Part shown: piece by piece, positions 25,050 to 33,726 of the stretch
Layout of the letters: the number at the start of each line of letters is the position of its first letter
Numbering within the stretch: the stretch's first letter is position 1
Source of the DNA: Pusillibacter faecalis
GTDB taxonomy: Bacteria; Bacillota; Clostridia; Oscillospirales; Oscillospiraceae
Reading direction: 5' to 3'
Assembly: GCF_018408705.1 (NCBI RefSeq)
Contig: NZ_AP023420.1
Coordinates: 1,860,001 to 1,924,000, forward strand
Length of the DNA: 64,000 nt
Position numbers and translations under genes: made by a program
The notes under the pieces: generated by a model
The model's database searches: none
What the model saw: only the letters and a program-made list of their open reading frames with translations
What the model was told of the DNA's origin: nothing

Positions 25050-26411
25050 TTATACGGAGATTTTTTGGCGGAGAGGACGCCCGAAGGATGCGTGCCGGAC
25101 CGCAGCTGCGGCTTCTCCGCTCATGGCCATGAGGCAGATGAGGTTCGGCATACACATCAGAGCGTTGCAGATATCGGAGAGGAGATAGACTGTTTCCAGC
25201 CGGGCCCGGGCACCCAGCAGCACTGCCAGCACATATACCAAACGGTAGGCCATCCGACCCCGATCCCGGGTAAGGTAGGAAAAGGCGGTTTCCCCCTGGT
25301 ACTCCCAGCCAAGGATCGTGGAGAAGGCGAAGAGCACAATGAAAAGGGCAATGCACTTGCCACCCAGGTCCCCCAGAACGGTCTGGAAGGCGAGGATCGT
25401 CAGTGCCGCGCCGTCCACTGGCGCGCCAGAGGCGTCTACCGCTCCCAGGACGCCGGAGCAGCAGATGGCAAGGCCCGTGACAGTACAGATGATAATGGTA
25501 TCGAAAAAGGCGCCGGTCATGCTGATATAGCCCTGCTGGACCGGGCTGGAGGCGTCGGCAGAGGCGGCGGCAATTCCGGCGGAGCCAAGCCCCGCCTCAT
25601 TGGAGAAAACGCCCCGGGCGACACCCCAGCGGGCCGCAGCCCACATGCCGGCAAATCCTCCTGCTGCCGCCCGGGGGGAAAAGGCGGAACAGAGGATCGC
25701 AAGCAGCCCTTCTGGCAGGTTTCCCAGGTTTCCGCCGATCACCACAAGCCCCGCCGCGAGGTAGAGAACCGCCATCACGGGCACCAGGACGGAGGTCACT
25801 TTGGCGATGCTGCGGATGCCGCCCAGGATGCCGAGCAGCGCCAGCCCTGCCGTTACCAGGCCTACGGGCCCCGCTGGCAGGGCAAACGTGCTGGAGAGAG
25901 CGTCCGCTATAGCATTGGCCTGGGTCAGACTGCCGATGCCAAGGGATGCGCCTACGGCGAACAGGGAGAACACCGTGCCAAGAAGCCGTCCGGCCCGCCG
26001 TCCGAACGCGGCCTCCATCACGTACATGGGGCCACCCGCCCACTGGCCCCGGTGGTCTCGCCGCCGAAAGCGCACAGCCAGCACACTCTCGGTAAAGATG
26101 GTGGCCATGCCAAAGAGGGCCGAGAGCTCCATCCATACCAGGGCCCCTGGCCCGCCGGCGACCAAAGCCGTGGCTACCCCCACAATATTGCCGGTGCCGA
26201 TGGTGGCTGCCAGGGCCGTCATCAGGGCGGAGAAGGGGGAGACACCCTGCCCGCCCGTTCTGCGGGCTTCCCGCCCCAGCGCGGAGCGCAGGGCATAGCC
26301 CAGCCGCCGCCAGGGAAGAAACCGCAGGCGGATGGTCAGATAGATTCCGCTACCCAGCAGCAGGGCCAGTGTGGCGGGGCCCCACAGGGCATTATTGAGC
26401 GTATACAGCAT
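25050..26411 (-). CDS. Alanine/glycine:cation symporter (AGCS family)
   Basis: Sodium- or proton-coupled amino-acid importer of 453 residues, start ATG 26411 with AAGAGGAGG upstream. About 11 transmembrane helices. Family signatures include FSALMTALAATIGTGNIVGVATAL (substrate/ion region; the first part is GTGNI), GGPMYVMEAAFG and ARGVFSNEAGLGSAGIAAA. It should carry alanine and glycine. The gene stands between the GTPases and the purine genes, has its own ribosome site and ends at the bidirectional stem. Length and motifs are normal. Confidence 0.93.
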   Translation of the reverse strand: MLYTLNNALWGPATLALLLGSGIYLTIRLRFLPWRRLGYALRSALGREARRTGGQGVSPFSALMTALAATIGTGNIVGVATALVAGGPGALVWMELSALFGMATIFTESVLAVRFRRRDHRGQWAGGPMYVMEAAFGRRAGRLLGTVFSLFAVGASLGIGSLTQANAIADALSSTFALPAGPVGLVTAGLALLGILGGIRSIAKVTSVLVPVMAVLYLAAGLVVIGGNLGNLPEGLLAILCSAFSPRAAAGGFAGMWAAARWGVARGVFSNEAGLGSAGIAAASADASSPVQQGYISMTGAFFDTIIICTVTGLAICCSGVLGAVDASGAPVDGAALTILAFQTVLGDLGGKCIALFIVLFAFSTILGWEYQGETAFSYLTRDRGRMAYRLVYVLAVLLGARARLETVYLLSDICNALMCMPNLICLMAMSGEAAAAVRHASFGRPLRQKISV

Positions 26412-26496
26412 GGCACGGCCTCCTCTTTGCTGCCATGCTATGCGGCGGCGAGAGAAAAAATCCCGGCGGAGTGCACCTGCATACTCCCGGAATCAG

Positions 26497-26533
26497 AAAA
26501 ACAGCGCCCTGTGGAACCTGCCACAGGGCGCTG
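26497..26533 (-). terminator. Intrinsic terminator of purB
   Basis: CAGCGCCCTGTGG (26502-26514) and CCACAGGGCGCTG (26521-26533) form a perfect 13-bp stem. On the minus strand it is followed by five T (26501-26497). It lies 4 bp after the purB stop. Confidence 0.92.
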
Positions 26534-26537
26534 ATTG

Positions 26538-27956
26538 TTATAGGGTGATCTCCGGTTTTTCCTGAGAGGCGCCCGCCAGCAGCGGGGCCTCCTCCTCCAA
26601 GAAGGCGTCCACCTGCTGAGCACAGCGGCCGATGTACAGCTTTGGGTCCAGCACGGCCTCCATCTCCGCTTCCGTCATGCCGAAGGCCGGCTCCGCCGCC
26701 AGGCGCGACAGGAGGTCGCAGGGCTCCCCCTCCTTCATCCGGGCGGTGGCGGCCATGGAACAGGTTCGGATGATCTCATGGAGCTCCTGACGATCCCCAC
26801 CTCGCTTGACGCCCTCCATCATCAGGTTCTCTGTGGCGATGAAGGGCAGGTACTCCCGGCAGGCTCGGTCCACGATTTTTTCGTTGACATGCAGACCGTC
26901 CGTGACGTTCTGGGCAAGGCGCAAAACGGCGTCTGCGCAGAGGAAGCCCTCCGGCATGGAGATGCGGCGGTTCGCAGAGTCGTCCAGCGTCCGCTCCAGC
27001 CACTGGACGGAGGCGGTCATGGGTGCATTTACGGCGTCAGCCATCAGGTAGCGGCTGAGGGAGCAGATGCGCTCGGAGCGCATGGGGTTGCGTTTGTAGG
27101 CCATGGCAGAGGACCCGATCTGGTGTTTTTCAAAGGGCTCCTCCACCTGCCGGTCATGCTGAAGGAGACGGATGTCGTTTGCCATGCGGTAACAGCTCTG
27201 GGCCATGGCGGAGAGGACGTTCAGAATTCGGCTGTCCACCTTGCGGGGATAGGTCTGGCCGCAGACGGAGAAACACCGCTCAAAGCCGAACTCCGCGCTG
27301 ATCTGCCGGTTCATCTCGTCGATCTTGGCGCCATCGCCGTCAAAGAGGTCCAGGAAGCTGGCCTCCGTGCCGGTAGTGCCCCGGCAGCCCAGGAATTTGA
27401 GGCTCCCCAGGACAAAGTCCAGCTCCTCTAGGTCCGCCAGAAAATCCTGCATCCACAGCGCGGCCCGCTTGCCCACCGTCACCAGCTGGGCGGGTTGATA
27501 GTGGGTGTAGCCCAGGGTGGGGGTGGCCTTGTAGCGCTCTGCGAACTTGGCGAGGTTCGCCACTACCGCCAGCAGCTCGCCCCGGAGATACCGGAGCCCC
27601 TCCCGGTAAATCACCAGATCCGCGTTGTCGGTGACATAGCAGCTGGTGGCTCCCAGGTGAATGATGCCGGCGGCGGAGGGAGCGGCCTTGCCATAGGTAT
27701 ACACATGGGCCATGACGTCATGGCGGACCTCCCGCTCCCGCTGGGCGGCGGTCTCGTAGTCAATGTCGGTGATGTGGGCTTCCAGCTCTGCCACCTGCTC
27801 CGCGGTGACGGGAAGCCCTAAGTTGTGCTCCGCCCGGGCCAGAGCCACCCACAGGCGTCGCCAGGTCTCAATCCGCATGTCGGCGGAGAAGAGATGCAGC
27901 ATAAACTCCGAGGCGTACCGGGACGCCAGAGGGGATTCGTACTTGTCTTTAGACAT
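26538..27956 (-). CDS. purB: Adenylosuccinate lyase
   Basis: Catalyses two fumarate-releasing steps: SAICAR to AICAR, and adenylosuccinate to AMP. It has 472 residues, start ATG 27956 after AAAGGTGG. The fumarase/aspartase superfamily signature is SSAMAYKRNPMRSE. Other conserved segments are HLGATSCYVTDNAD and TLGYTHYQPAQLVTVGKRA. It lies downstream of purA on the same strand, separated by 251 bp that hold a strong stem-loop, so the two AMP-synthesis genes may be co-regulated rather than strictly co-transcribed. Confidence 0.97.
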   Translation of the reverse strand: MSKDKYESPLASRYASEFMLHLFSADMRIETWRRLWVALARAEHNLGLPVTAEQVAELEAHITDIDYETAAQREREVRHDVMAHVYTYGKAAPSAAGIIHLGATSCYVTDNADLVIYREGLRYLRGELLAVVANLAKFAERYKATPTLGYTHYQPAQLVTVGKRAALWMQDFLADLEELDFVLGSLKFLGCRGTTGTEASFLDLFDGDGAKIDEMNRQISAEFGFERCFSVCGQTYPRKVDSRILNVLSAMAQSCYRMANDIRLLQHDRQVEEPFEKHQIGSSAMAYKRNPMRSERICSLSRYLMADAVNAPMTASVQWLERTLDDSANRRISMPEGFLCADAVLRLAQNVTDGLHVNEKIVDRACREYLPFIATENLMMEGVKRGGDRQELHEIIRTCSMAATARMKEGEPCDLLSRLAAEPAFGMTEAEMEAVLDPKLYIGRCAQQVDAFLEEEAPLLAGASQEKPEITL

Positions 27957-27987
27957 AAGAAGTCCACCTTTCTTTCGCTTATAAAGT

Positions 27988-28015
27988 CAGGAGGCACCGG
28001 AATGGGTGCCTCCTG
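27988..28015 (-). terminator. Stem-loop between purA and purB
   Basis: CAGGAGGCACC (27988-27998) and GGTGCCTCCTG (28005-28015) form a perfect 11-bp stem with a 6-base loop. On the minus strand it is followed by ACTTTAT, a poor T-tract, 31 bp before the purB start. It could be a partial terminator, an attenuator or a stabilising stem. No gene is visible in 27957-28207. Confidence 0.5.
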
Positions 28016-28207
28016 AGGGTGCGGTCTGTTTCGCCGGAGGCGAAGCATGGATGCGGAGAGTGTGCTAAATGCAATAAGCAGCCGAAGACAAACAACGCCA
28101 GAAGCACACTCGACGGCTGCGGGACGATCTGGTAGAGGAGGAAGGGATGGCAGAGTACCTCGCCGGCGCGATCTACCTGAACACAGCAAGCAGCAGCGGA
28201 CGCTCCC

Positions 28208-29482
28208 TTACCGGATGATAATGGAATCTCTTTCCGGCCCCACGGAGACATAGGTGATGTGGCAGCCGATGGCCTGCTCCACATACTCCACGTACTTGCG
28301 GGCAGCCTCCGGTAGGTCCTCCCAGTTCCGGACGCCGGAGATGTCGCACTGCCAGCCATCCATGGTCTCCAACACCGGTTTGGCGTCGGGCAGGACGGAG
28401 GGGAAGGGGAACTCGTCAATGATCTCGCCGTCCAGCTCGTAGTGGGCACAGATGGGGATTTTGTCAAGGTAACTCAAGACATCCAACTTGGTTAGAGCGA
28501 TGTCCGTGGCACCCTGGCACTGAATGCCATAGCGGGTGGCCACCAGGTCGATGGGACCTACGCGCCGGGGCCGGCCGGTCTTGGCGCCATACTCGCCGCC
28601 AGCCTCCCGGAGTTTGTCAGCCGTCTCACCGAACCACTCGCAGGTAAAGGGGCCCTCACCCACGCAGGAGGAATAGGCCTTCACCACACCCACAATCCGG
28701 TCCAGCCGGGCAGTGGGGAGGCCGGAGCCCACGGGGGCGTAGGCTGCGATGGGGTTGGAGGAGGTGGTGTAGGGGTAGATACCGTAGTCCAAGTCCCGCA
28801 GGGAACCCAGTTGCGCCTCAAAGAGGATGCGCTTGCCCTCTGCCTGGGCCTGACGCAGATAACGGGAGGTGTCGCAGACATAGGGCCTGATCTTGCCGCC
28901 GAAGTCTTGAATCCAAGCCTTAAGCTGATCCATGGTGTAGGGCTTGGCGCCGTACACCCGCTCCAGCGTCAGGTTCTTCCACTCCAGAATTCCCGCCAGG
29001 TGCTCCCAGAGCTTCTCCGGATAGAGCAGCTCTCCTGCGAGGACGGTCTTCTTCTGATACTTATCCGAATAGAACGGCGCGATGCCCTGCTTGGTGGAGC
29101 CGTACTTCTTGTCCGCGAGACGGGCCTCTTCCAGCGCATCCAGCTCCCGGTGCCAGGGCAGCAGCAGCGAGGCTCGGTCGCTGATCTTCAGATTTTCCGG
29201 CGTGATGGGTACGCCCTGGGACATCACATCCTGCATCTCATTCCAGAGGTTCTCGCAGTCCAGCGCCACGCCGTTGCCCAGAATGTTGACCACGCCCTGG
29301 CGGAAAATGCCGGAGGGCAGCAGGTGCAGGGCAAATTTTCCCAGGTCGTTCACCACGGTGTGGCCGGCGTTGCCGCCGCCCTGATAGCGCACCACCACAT
29401 CGTGGTCACTGGTCAGCAAATCCACCATGCGGCCCTTGCCCTCGTCGCCCCAGTTGATGCCTACGATGGCACAATTTGACAT
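28208..29482 (-). CDS. purA: Adenylosuccinate synthetase
   Basis: GTP-dependent first step from IMP to AMP, condensing IMP and aspartate to adenylosuccinate. It has 424 residues. The N-terminal P-loop IVGINWGDEGKGRMVDLL is the family signature, followed by GNAGHTVV with the catalytic histidine. The C-terminal region has ELDGEIIDEFP and the guanine-recognition area VSVGPERDSII. The start at ATG 29482 has GGGAGGTTTTT upstream. It forms a purine locus with purB. Confidence 0.97.
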   Translation of the reverse strand: MSNCAIVGINWGDEGKGRMVDLLTSDHDVVVRYQGGGNAGHTVVNDLGKFALHLLPSGIFRQGVVNILGNGVALDCENLWNEMQDVMSQGVPITPENLKISDRASLLLPWHRELDALEEARLADKKYGSTKQGIAPFYSDKYQKKTVLAGELLYPEKLWEHLAGILEWKNLTLERVYGAKPYTMDQLKAWIQDFGGKIRPYVCDTSRYLRQAQAEGKRILFEAQLGSLRDLDYGIYPYTTSSNPIAAYAPVGSGLPTARLDRIVGVVKAYSSCVGEGPFTCEWFGETADKLREAGGEYGAKTGRPRRVGPIDLVATRYGIQCQGATDIALTKLDVLSYLDKIPICAHYELDGEIIDEFPFPSVLPDAKPVLETMDGWQCDISGVRNWEDLPEAARKYVEYVEQAIGCHITYVSVGPERDSIIIR

Positions 29483-29540
29483 ACGAAAAACCTCCCGGTT
29501 TTATTTTGTCGCTGAAATTCCGAAAAACCCAGCCTGCAAT

Positions 29541-29569
29541 ATTATACCGGTCCTGAACCTATAAGTAAA
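29541..29569 (-). promoter_or_regulatory. Sigma-A promoter of purA
   Basis: On the minus strand: TTTACT (29569-29564), 17 bp, TATAAT (29546-29541), giving a leader of about 50 nt. Confidence 0.7.
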
Positions 29570-29636
29570 GAAAAAAGTTGTTATATTGAAGATTATTTCT
29601 GCTAATAAACGCGAAGGAGGCGGAGCAGACCAGAAA

Positions 29637-29673
29637 GAAAGCTGCCCCGCCGGACACAAGGAGGGCAGCTTTC
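29637..29673 (-). terminator. Intrinsic terminator of the P-type ATPase gene
   Basis: GAAAGCTGCCC (29637-29647) and GGGCAGCTTTC (29663-29673) form a perfect 11-bp stem. On the minus strand it is followed by TTTCTGG. It lies 24 bp after the stop codon. Confidence 0.75.
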
Positions 29674-29696
29674 AACGTGAAACTGTGAGCTGTATG

Positions 29697-32279
29697 TTAT
29701 TTCCGGGGGCGAAGGGCCTTGAGAAGTTGAATTACCGCCATAGAGCCAAGAGACAGCCCCACGATGGCACCCACCAGTCCGGCGGAGAGCTGTGCCACCT
29801 GGAACAGAGGCTCCAGAGCCGGAATCAGCAGCACTGCGGACAGCAGCAGCGCGCCCACCACAAAAGCGCCCAACAGGTAGCGGTTGTTCCAGAAGGCCCG
29901 CGTGAAGACAACGGGTCGGTCGGCCTTGCAGTTGAAGCCGTGAAACAGGCGGCTGAGGCACAATGTGGCGAAGGCCATGGTGCTGCCGGTGGCCGCGCCG
30001 CCGCTGGCAAGGCCGATGTGGAAGGCGGCGATCACCGCCAGGGCGATCACCAGCCCTTCCGTGGCCACACTGGCCAGGAAGGACTTGGTCAAAATCCCCT
30101 CATTCCGGGGACGGGGCTTTTCCCGCATCACGGTATCAGAATGGGGTTCCAGCCCCAGGGCAATGGCGGGCAGGGAGTCTGTCAGGAGATTGATAAACAG
30201 CAGGTGTACCGCAGCAAAGGGTACCGGCAGCGCCGCCAGGGAGGCATACAGCACGGTCAAGATGGCGGCGGTGTTGCCGGAGAGCAGGAACTGAATGGCC
30301 TTTTTGATGTTGGCGTACACATTTCGGCCGTTCTTGACCGCCTGAACGATGGTTGCAAAGTTATCGTCTGTCAGTACCATGCCGGCGGCGTCCTTGGCCA
30401 CCTCCGTACCAGTGATGCCCATGGCGACGCCGATATCCGCCTGCTTGAGGGCAGGGGCGTCATTGACCCCGTCGCCGGTCATAGCCACCAGGCATCCCCG
30501 GTCCTGCCAGGCCCGGACAATGCGGATTTTGTGTTCCGGGGAGACCCGGGCGTATACAGAGACCTTGGGCACAAATTCCCGCAGCTCTTCGTCGCTCATG
30601 GACTCGATCACGCCGCCCTCTACCGCCTCGGTGCCGGGGGTGAGGATGCCGATTTCCCTCGCGATGGCGGAGGCTGTCACCTTGTGGTCGCCGGTGATCA
30701 TGATGGGGCGGATGCCGGCGGCAATACACTCCGCCACAGCGGCCTTGGATTCCTCCCTGGGCGGGTCCATCATAGCAATCAAACCCAGGAAATTTAAATC
30801 ATTTTCGTCCTCCAAAGATACAGCTGCGCGGTCCACAGTGCGGCAGGCAAAGGCCAGCACCCGCAGCCCCTGGCTGGAAAACTCCTCATTTACCCGCTCG
30901 ATCTCAGCACGTTCCTCCGCGGAGATGATGCAGCGGTCCAGCAGGACGTCCACGGCGCCCTTAGTCACCATCACAAGACCGCCGGAGAGCTGGTGCACAG
31001 TGCTCATGAGCTTGCGGTCGGAGTCAAAGGGAATCTCTGTCAGCCGGGGCCACTTCCCACGGGTAGTCAGCTCATCAAATCCGTAATCCTCGCCCAGCCG
31101 GACCAGAGCGGTTTCCGTGGGGTCCCCCACCTCGCCGTTTTCATCTACAGTTGCATCGCTGCAAAGAAGGGCTGTCCGAAGCAGAGGCTCCTGGACTGGG
31201 TCATGGAAGTCCGCTTCACTGGCATCCACGATTTTCCCGCCGGTATAAAGTTTTTTCACCGTCATTTTGTTTTGTGTCAGCGTACCGGTCTTATCAGAAC
31301 AGATCACGGACACACTGCCCAAACCCTCCACGGCCTGGAGCTTGCGAATGATAGCATTTTCCCGGGCCATTTTTTGTGTGCCAAAGGAGAGCACGATGGT
31401 GACAATGGAGGAGAGCGCCTCCGGGATGGCTGCCACGGCCAGGGCGACGGCGAAGAGGAAGGCGTTCATGAGATTTTCCTGCCGCAGGAACACGCTGACG
31501 CAAAAAAGCACCGCGCAGATCACAAGAATCCCAATGGAGAGCTTTTTCCCAAACTGATCCAGACTCACCTGCAGGGGAGTCTTTTTCTCCTCCGTGTTTT
31601 TGAGCAGAGATGCAATCTTTCCCATCTCTGTGTCCATGCCAATGGCCGTCACCAGGAATTTTGCCCGGCCATAGGTGACAAAGCTGCCGGAGAATACCAT
31701 GTTCCTCCGGTCGCCCAGAGGTACGTCGCCGGCGATTTCACTGAGGTCTTTCTCCACCGGCAAGCTCTCGCCGGTCAGGGCGCTTTCCGCGCACTTGAGG
31801 CTGGCGCACTCCAGAAGTCGGCCGTCCGCGCACACGGAGTCACCGGCCTCCAGTGACACCACGTCGCCCACAGTGACCTCGCGACCGGGGATTTGAAGCA
31901 CTTTCCCATCCCGCAGCACCTTGGCTGTGGGGGCGGACATCCGCTTGAGACTGTCCAGAGAGGCGCTGGCCTTTACGGTCTGCACGGTACCTAGAATTGC
32001 GTTCATGGTGATCACTGCCAGAATCACGACGGTGCTCTCTACATCCCCCAGGATGGCGGATACGATAGCGGCAAGGATCAGGATGATCACCAGGAAATCT
32101 GCAAACTGCTCTGCAAAAATACGGGGAATACTCTTCTGCTTGCCGGACTGCAGCTCATTGGGGCCATGCTGTTCCAGCCGGGCCGCTGCCTCCTGGGAGG
32201 AGAGTCCGTCCTCGGAACAGTCCAGGTCCCGGAGCAGCTCCGCCCGGGTCCTCTGCCAAATTGGCCGTTCTTGGTTCAT
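29697..32279 (-). CDS. P2-type cation ATPase, probable Mn2+ (or Ca2+) exporter
   Basis: Membrane ATPase of 860 residues. The start is ATG 32279, with AAGGAAGGA upstream. An N-terminal cation-ATPase domain is followed by the actuator motif SALTGESLPVEK (TGES at 169-172), transmembrane ion motif AAIPEALSSIV (PEAL at 286-289), phosphorylation site ICSDKTGTLTQNK (Asp329) and hinge MTGDGVNDAPALKQADIG. Six C-terminal helices complete a PMR1/SERCA-like architecture; such proteins are usually labelled Ca2+ pumps. A yybP-ykoY riboswitch with an overlapping terminator lies upstream, and the known ligand of that class is Mn2+. I therefore infer Mn2+-induced efflux. Confidence 0.93.
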   Translation of the reverse strand: MNQERPIWQRTRAELLRDLDCSEDGLSSQEAAARLEQHGPNELQSGKQKSIPRIFAEQFADFLVIILILAAIVSAILGDVESTVVILAVITMNAILGTVQTVKASASLDSLKRMSAPTAKVLRDGKVLQIPGREVTVGDVVSLEAGDSVCADGRLLECASLKCAESALTGESLPVEKDLSEIAGDVPLGDRRNMVFSGSFVTYGRAKFLVTAIGMDTEMGKIASLLKNTEEKKTPLQVSLDQFGKKLSIGILVICAVLFCVSVFLRQENLMNAFLFAVALAVAAIPEALSSIVTIVLSFGTQKMARENAIIRKLQAVEGLGSVSVICSDKTGTLTQNKMTVKKLYTGGKIVDASEADFHDPVQEPLLRTALLCSDATVDENGEVGDPTETALVRLGEDYGFDELTTRGKWPRLTEIPFDSDRKLMSTVHQLSGGLVMVTKGAVDVLLDRCIISAEERAEIERVNEEFSSQGLRVLAFACRTVDRAAVSLEDENDLNFLGLIAMMDPPREESKAAVAECIAAGIRPIMITGDHKVTASAIAREIGILTPGTEAVEGGVIESMSDEELREFVPKVSVYARVSPEHKIRIVRAWQDRGCLVAMTGDGVNDAPALKQADIGVAMGITGTEVAKDAAGMVLTDDNFATIVQAVKNGRNVYANIKKAIQFLLSGNTAAILTVLYASLAALPVPFAAVHLLFINLLTDSLPAIALGLEPHSDTVMREKPRPRNEGILTKSFLASVATEGLVIALAVIAAFHIGLASGGAATGSTMAFATLCLSRLFHGFNCKADRPVVFTRAFWNNRYLLGAFVVGALLLSAVLLIPALEPLFQVAQLSAGLVGAIVGLSLGSMAVIQLLKALRPRK

Positions 32280-32309
32280 AAAGAAATCCTTCCTTTCTTG
32301 GCAGAACGC

Positions 32310-32361
32310 AAAAAGGCGAGGCTTTTGCGTCAATGCCCTGCATTGATACAAAAGTCTCGCC
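32310..32361 (-). terminator. Riboswitch-controlled terminator
   Basis: On the minus strand GGCGAGACTTTTG (32361-32349) pairs with CAAAAGCCTCGCC (32327-32315), one mismatch, with an inner TCAATG/CATTGA extension, followed by TTTTT (32314-32310). Its 5' arm is also the 3' side of the riboswitch closing stem, so the two structures exclude each other. Confidence 0.9.
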
Positions 32362-32440
32362 GTTTCAACCTGGAGCGGGGCCATGGCCCGTATTGACGCC
32401 CATAGGTACACAGAAAACTGTGCCAGCTACTCCCTTTTCG
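32349..32440 (-). promoter_or_regulatory. yybP-ykoY manganese riboswitch
   Basis: On the minus strand the leader has the class hallmarks: AAAAGGGAGTAGC (5' conserved box), GTCAATACGG, and the 3' conserved GGCGAGACTTTTGTA. The closing stem pairs TACGAAAAG at the 5' side with CTTTTGTA at the 3' side. Ligand binding would hold CTTTTG in this stem and block the terminator at 32310-32361, giving an ON switch. The known ligand is Mn2+. The P-type ATPase starts at 32279, a classic target of this riboswitch. Confidence 0.88.
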
Positions 32441-32542
32441 TACTGAAGGCACTATACGTCATTTCTCACAGAATGTCAAGTGGTACCAGAAAAATTACAG
32501 GTTTTTAAAAATTTGCGGCGGCAACCGGAGAGGTCCAGCATG

Positions 32543-33535
32543 TTATCGCTGCGGCACGCACCCGTTTTGTAGGTAGATCCGCTGCCCTTTCAGCATCGGA
32601 TAGACGACGAGCTGATCGGAATCCAGACGCTCCCGGTGCAGATCGACGCAGGTGATCTGACTATTTTCGTAAGTGGTGTAGTAGTAGAGCCCCCGGTCGG
32701 TGTTGCAGCAGGAGGTGTAGAGCGTGTGCTCAAAGCCGTCGTCACCGGCGCGGGCACAGCCCCGGTACTGCGCCACAGAGCCAAGAATATGGAAGCACTG
32801 GCTGATGCTCTCGGACTCTGACGCTCCAGAGACGGAATTGAGTTTGGTAAAGGCCGCTCGGACAAAGCGGGAGGCAGAGGAGAGGTCCCCGGGCAGACCT
32901 AGGGCGCCCATGCCCAGACTGTAGGGCTCCAGGTGCAGCTCAGGTGAAAAGCGGTTCGTGGGGGATTCCCGGGTGAGGTTGAGGAAGTTTGTGAGGTGGT
33001 GCATCTGAAAGTCAAAGGGGGGATTGTTTGTCAGGACTCCCACTGGATTGTCATAGACCCGCAGGCCCTCCTGGACGGACTCCAGTGTCATGGAGCCGTC
33101 CCGATCCGAGATCATCCAGTGCAGGGGAGTGAGCGGCAGACGCTCGCTGAAGGGCAGGCGGATCAGATTCAGCCGCCGGAGAAGCACCTTGACCTGGTCC
33201 AGGGAGGTACACTGTCCCAAAAGCCACGGGATCAGCTCATAGGGGGCGATGTTATCCATGTCCGGAGCCTCCGGCTTAAAATCTGCATTCCCGGGGAAGT
33301 TCAGTCCTGCAATGCTCAGCCCCTTTTCATTGGTGGCGTCATAATAGAGAGGATAGCCTCGATCCACAAGAGCCACACCGATGATGGCATAATGTTTCCT
33401 CCGGAGGCCGGCCCTCCGGAAGGGTAGGGGGAAGTTCCTGGGGGTGATGGTCACAGTCTCCTGGTAGGAGGATGGAAGATCCAGATTCCGGCCAAAATAG
33501 TGGTCATGGGTTCGATAAGTGACTGCTGTACACAT
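32543..33535 (-). CDS. Choloylglycine hydrolase family protein (bile salt hydrolase-like)
   Basis: Ntn hydrolase of 330 residues that would cleave the amide of glycine- or taurine-conjugated bile salts, or penicillin V-like amides. The start is ATG 33535: GGAGG lies 8 bp upstream, and it places the nucleophile at residue 2 (MCTAVTY), exposed by methionine removal. Further expected active-site residues are present: Arg16 and Asp19 (FGRNLD), Asn79 (AGLNFPG), the asparagine of VLTNNPPF and the arginine of SASRFVRAA. Length matches true bile salt hydrolases, and no signal peptide is present, as usual. Against this, some family members prefer penicillin V or acyl-homoserine lactones. It is transcribed divergently from the DUF1846 gene. 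Confidence 0.87.
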   Translation of the reverse strand: MCTAVTYRTHDHYFGRNLDLPSSYQETVTITPRNFPLPFRRAGLRRKHYAIIGVALVDRGYPLYYDATNEKGLSIAGLNFPGNADFKPEAPDMDNIAPYELIPWLLGQCTSLDQVKVLLRRLNLIRLPFSERLPLTPLHWMISDRDGSMTLESVQEGLRVYDNPVGVLTNNPPFDFQMHHLTNFLNLTRESPTNRFSPELHLEPYSLGMGALGLPGDLSSASRFVRAAFTKLNSVSGASESESISQCFHILGSVAQYRGCARAGDDGFEHTLYTSCCNTDRGLYYYTTYENSQITCVDLHRERLDSDQLVVYPMLKGQRIYLQNGCVPQR

Positions 33536-33651
33536 AGGCTGCACCTCCGTGATACTGAGTATGTTTCCTGTTGGTCCCCGATCTTATGCAGCGGGTACCC
33601 TGGATGTGAAAAAGATATGCCGGTCTCCTGGCGGGAAAACCGGCGGGACCA

Positions 33652-33680
33652 TTGCGCCAAAGCACCCGGTATGCTATACT
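33652..33680 (+). promoter_or_regulatory. Sigma-A promoter of the DUF1846 gene
   Basis: TTGCGC (33652-33657), 17 bp, TATACT (33675-33680), about 45 bp upstream of the start codon. Confidence 0.65.
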
Positions 33681-33726
33681 ATTCGGGCAGATGTTACAAA
33701 ATTTTCTAGAGAGGGATATGAACGCT

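Noticed and set aside
25044..26534. 496-codon plus-strand frame over the AGCS symporter
   Set aside because: Opposite strand of a clear membrane transporter; Gly/Arg/Gln-rich and without domains.
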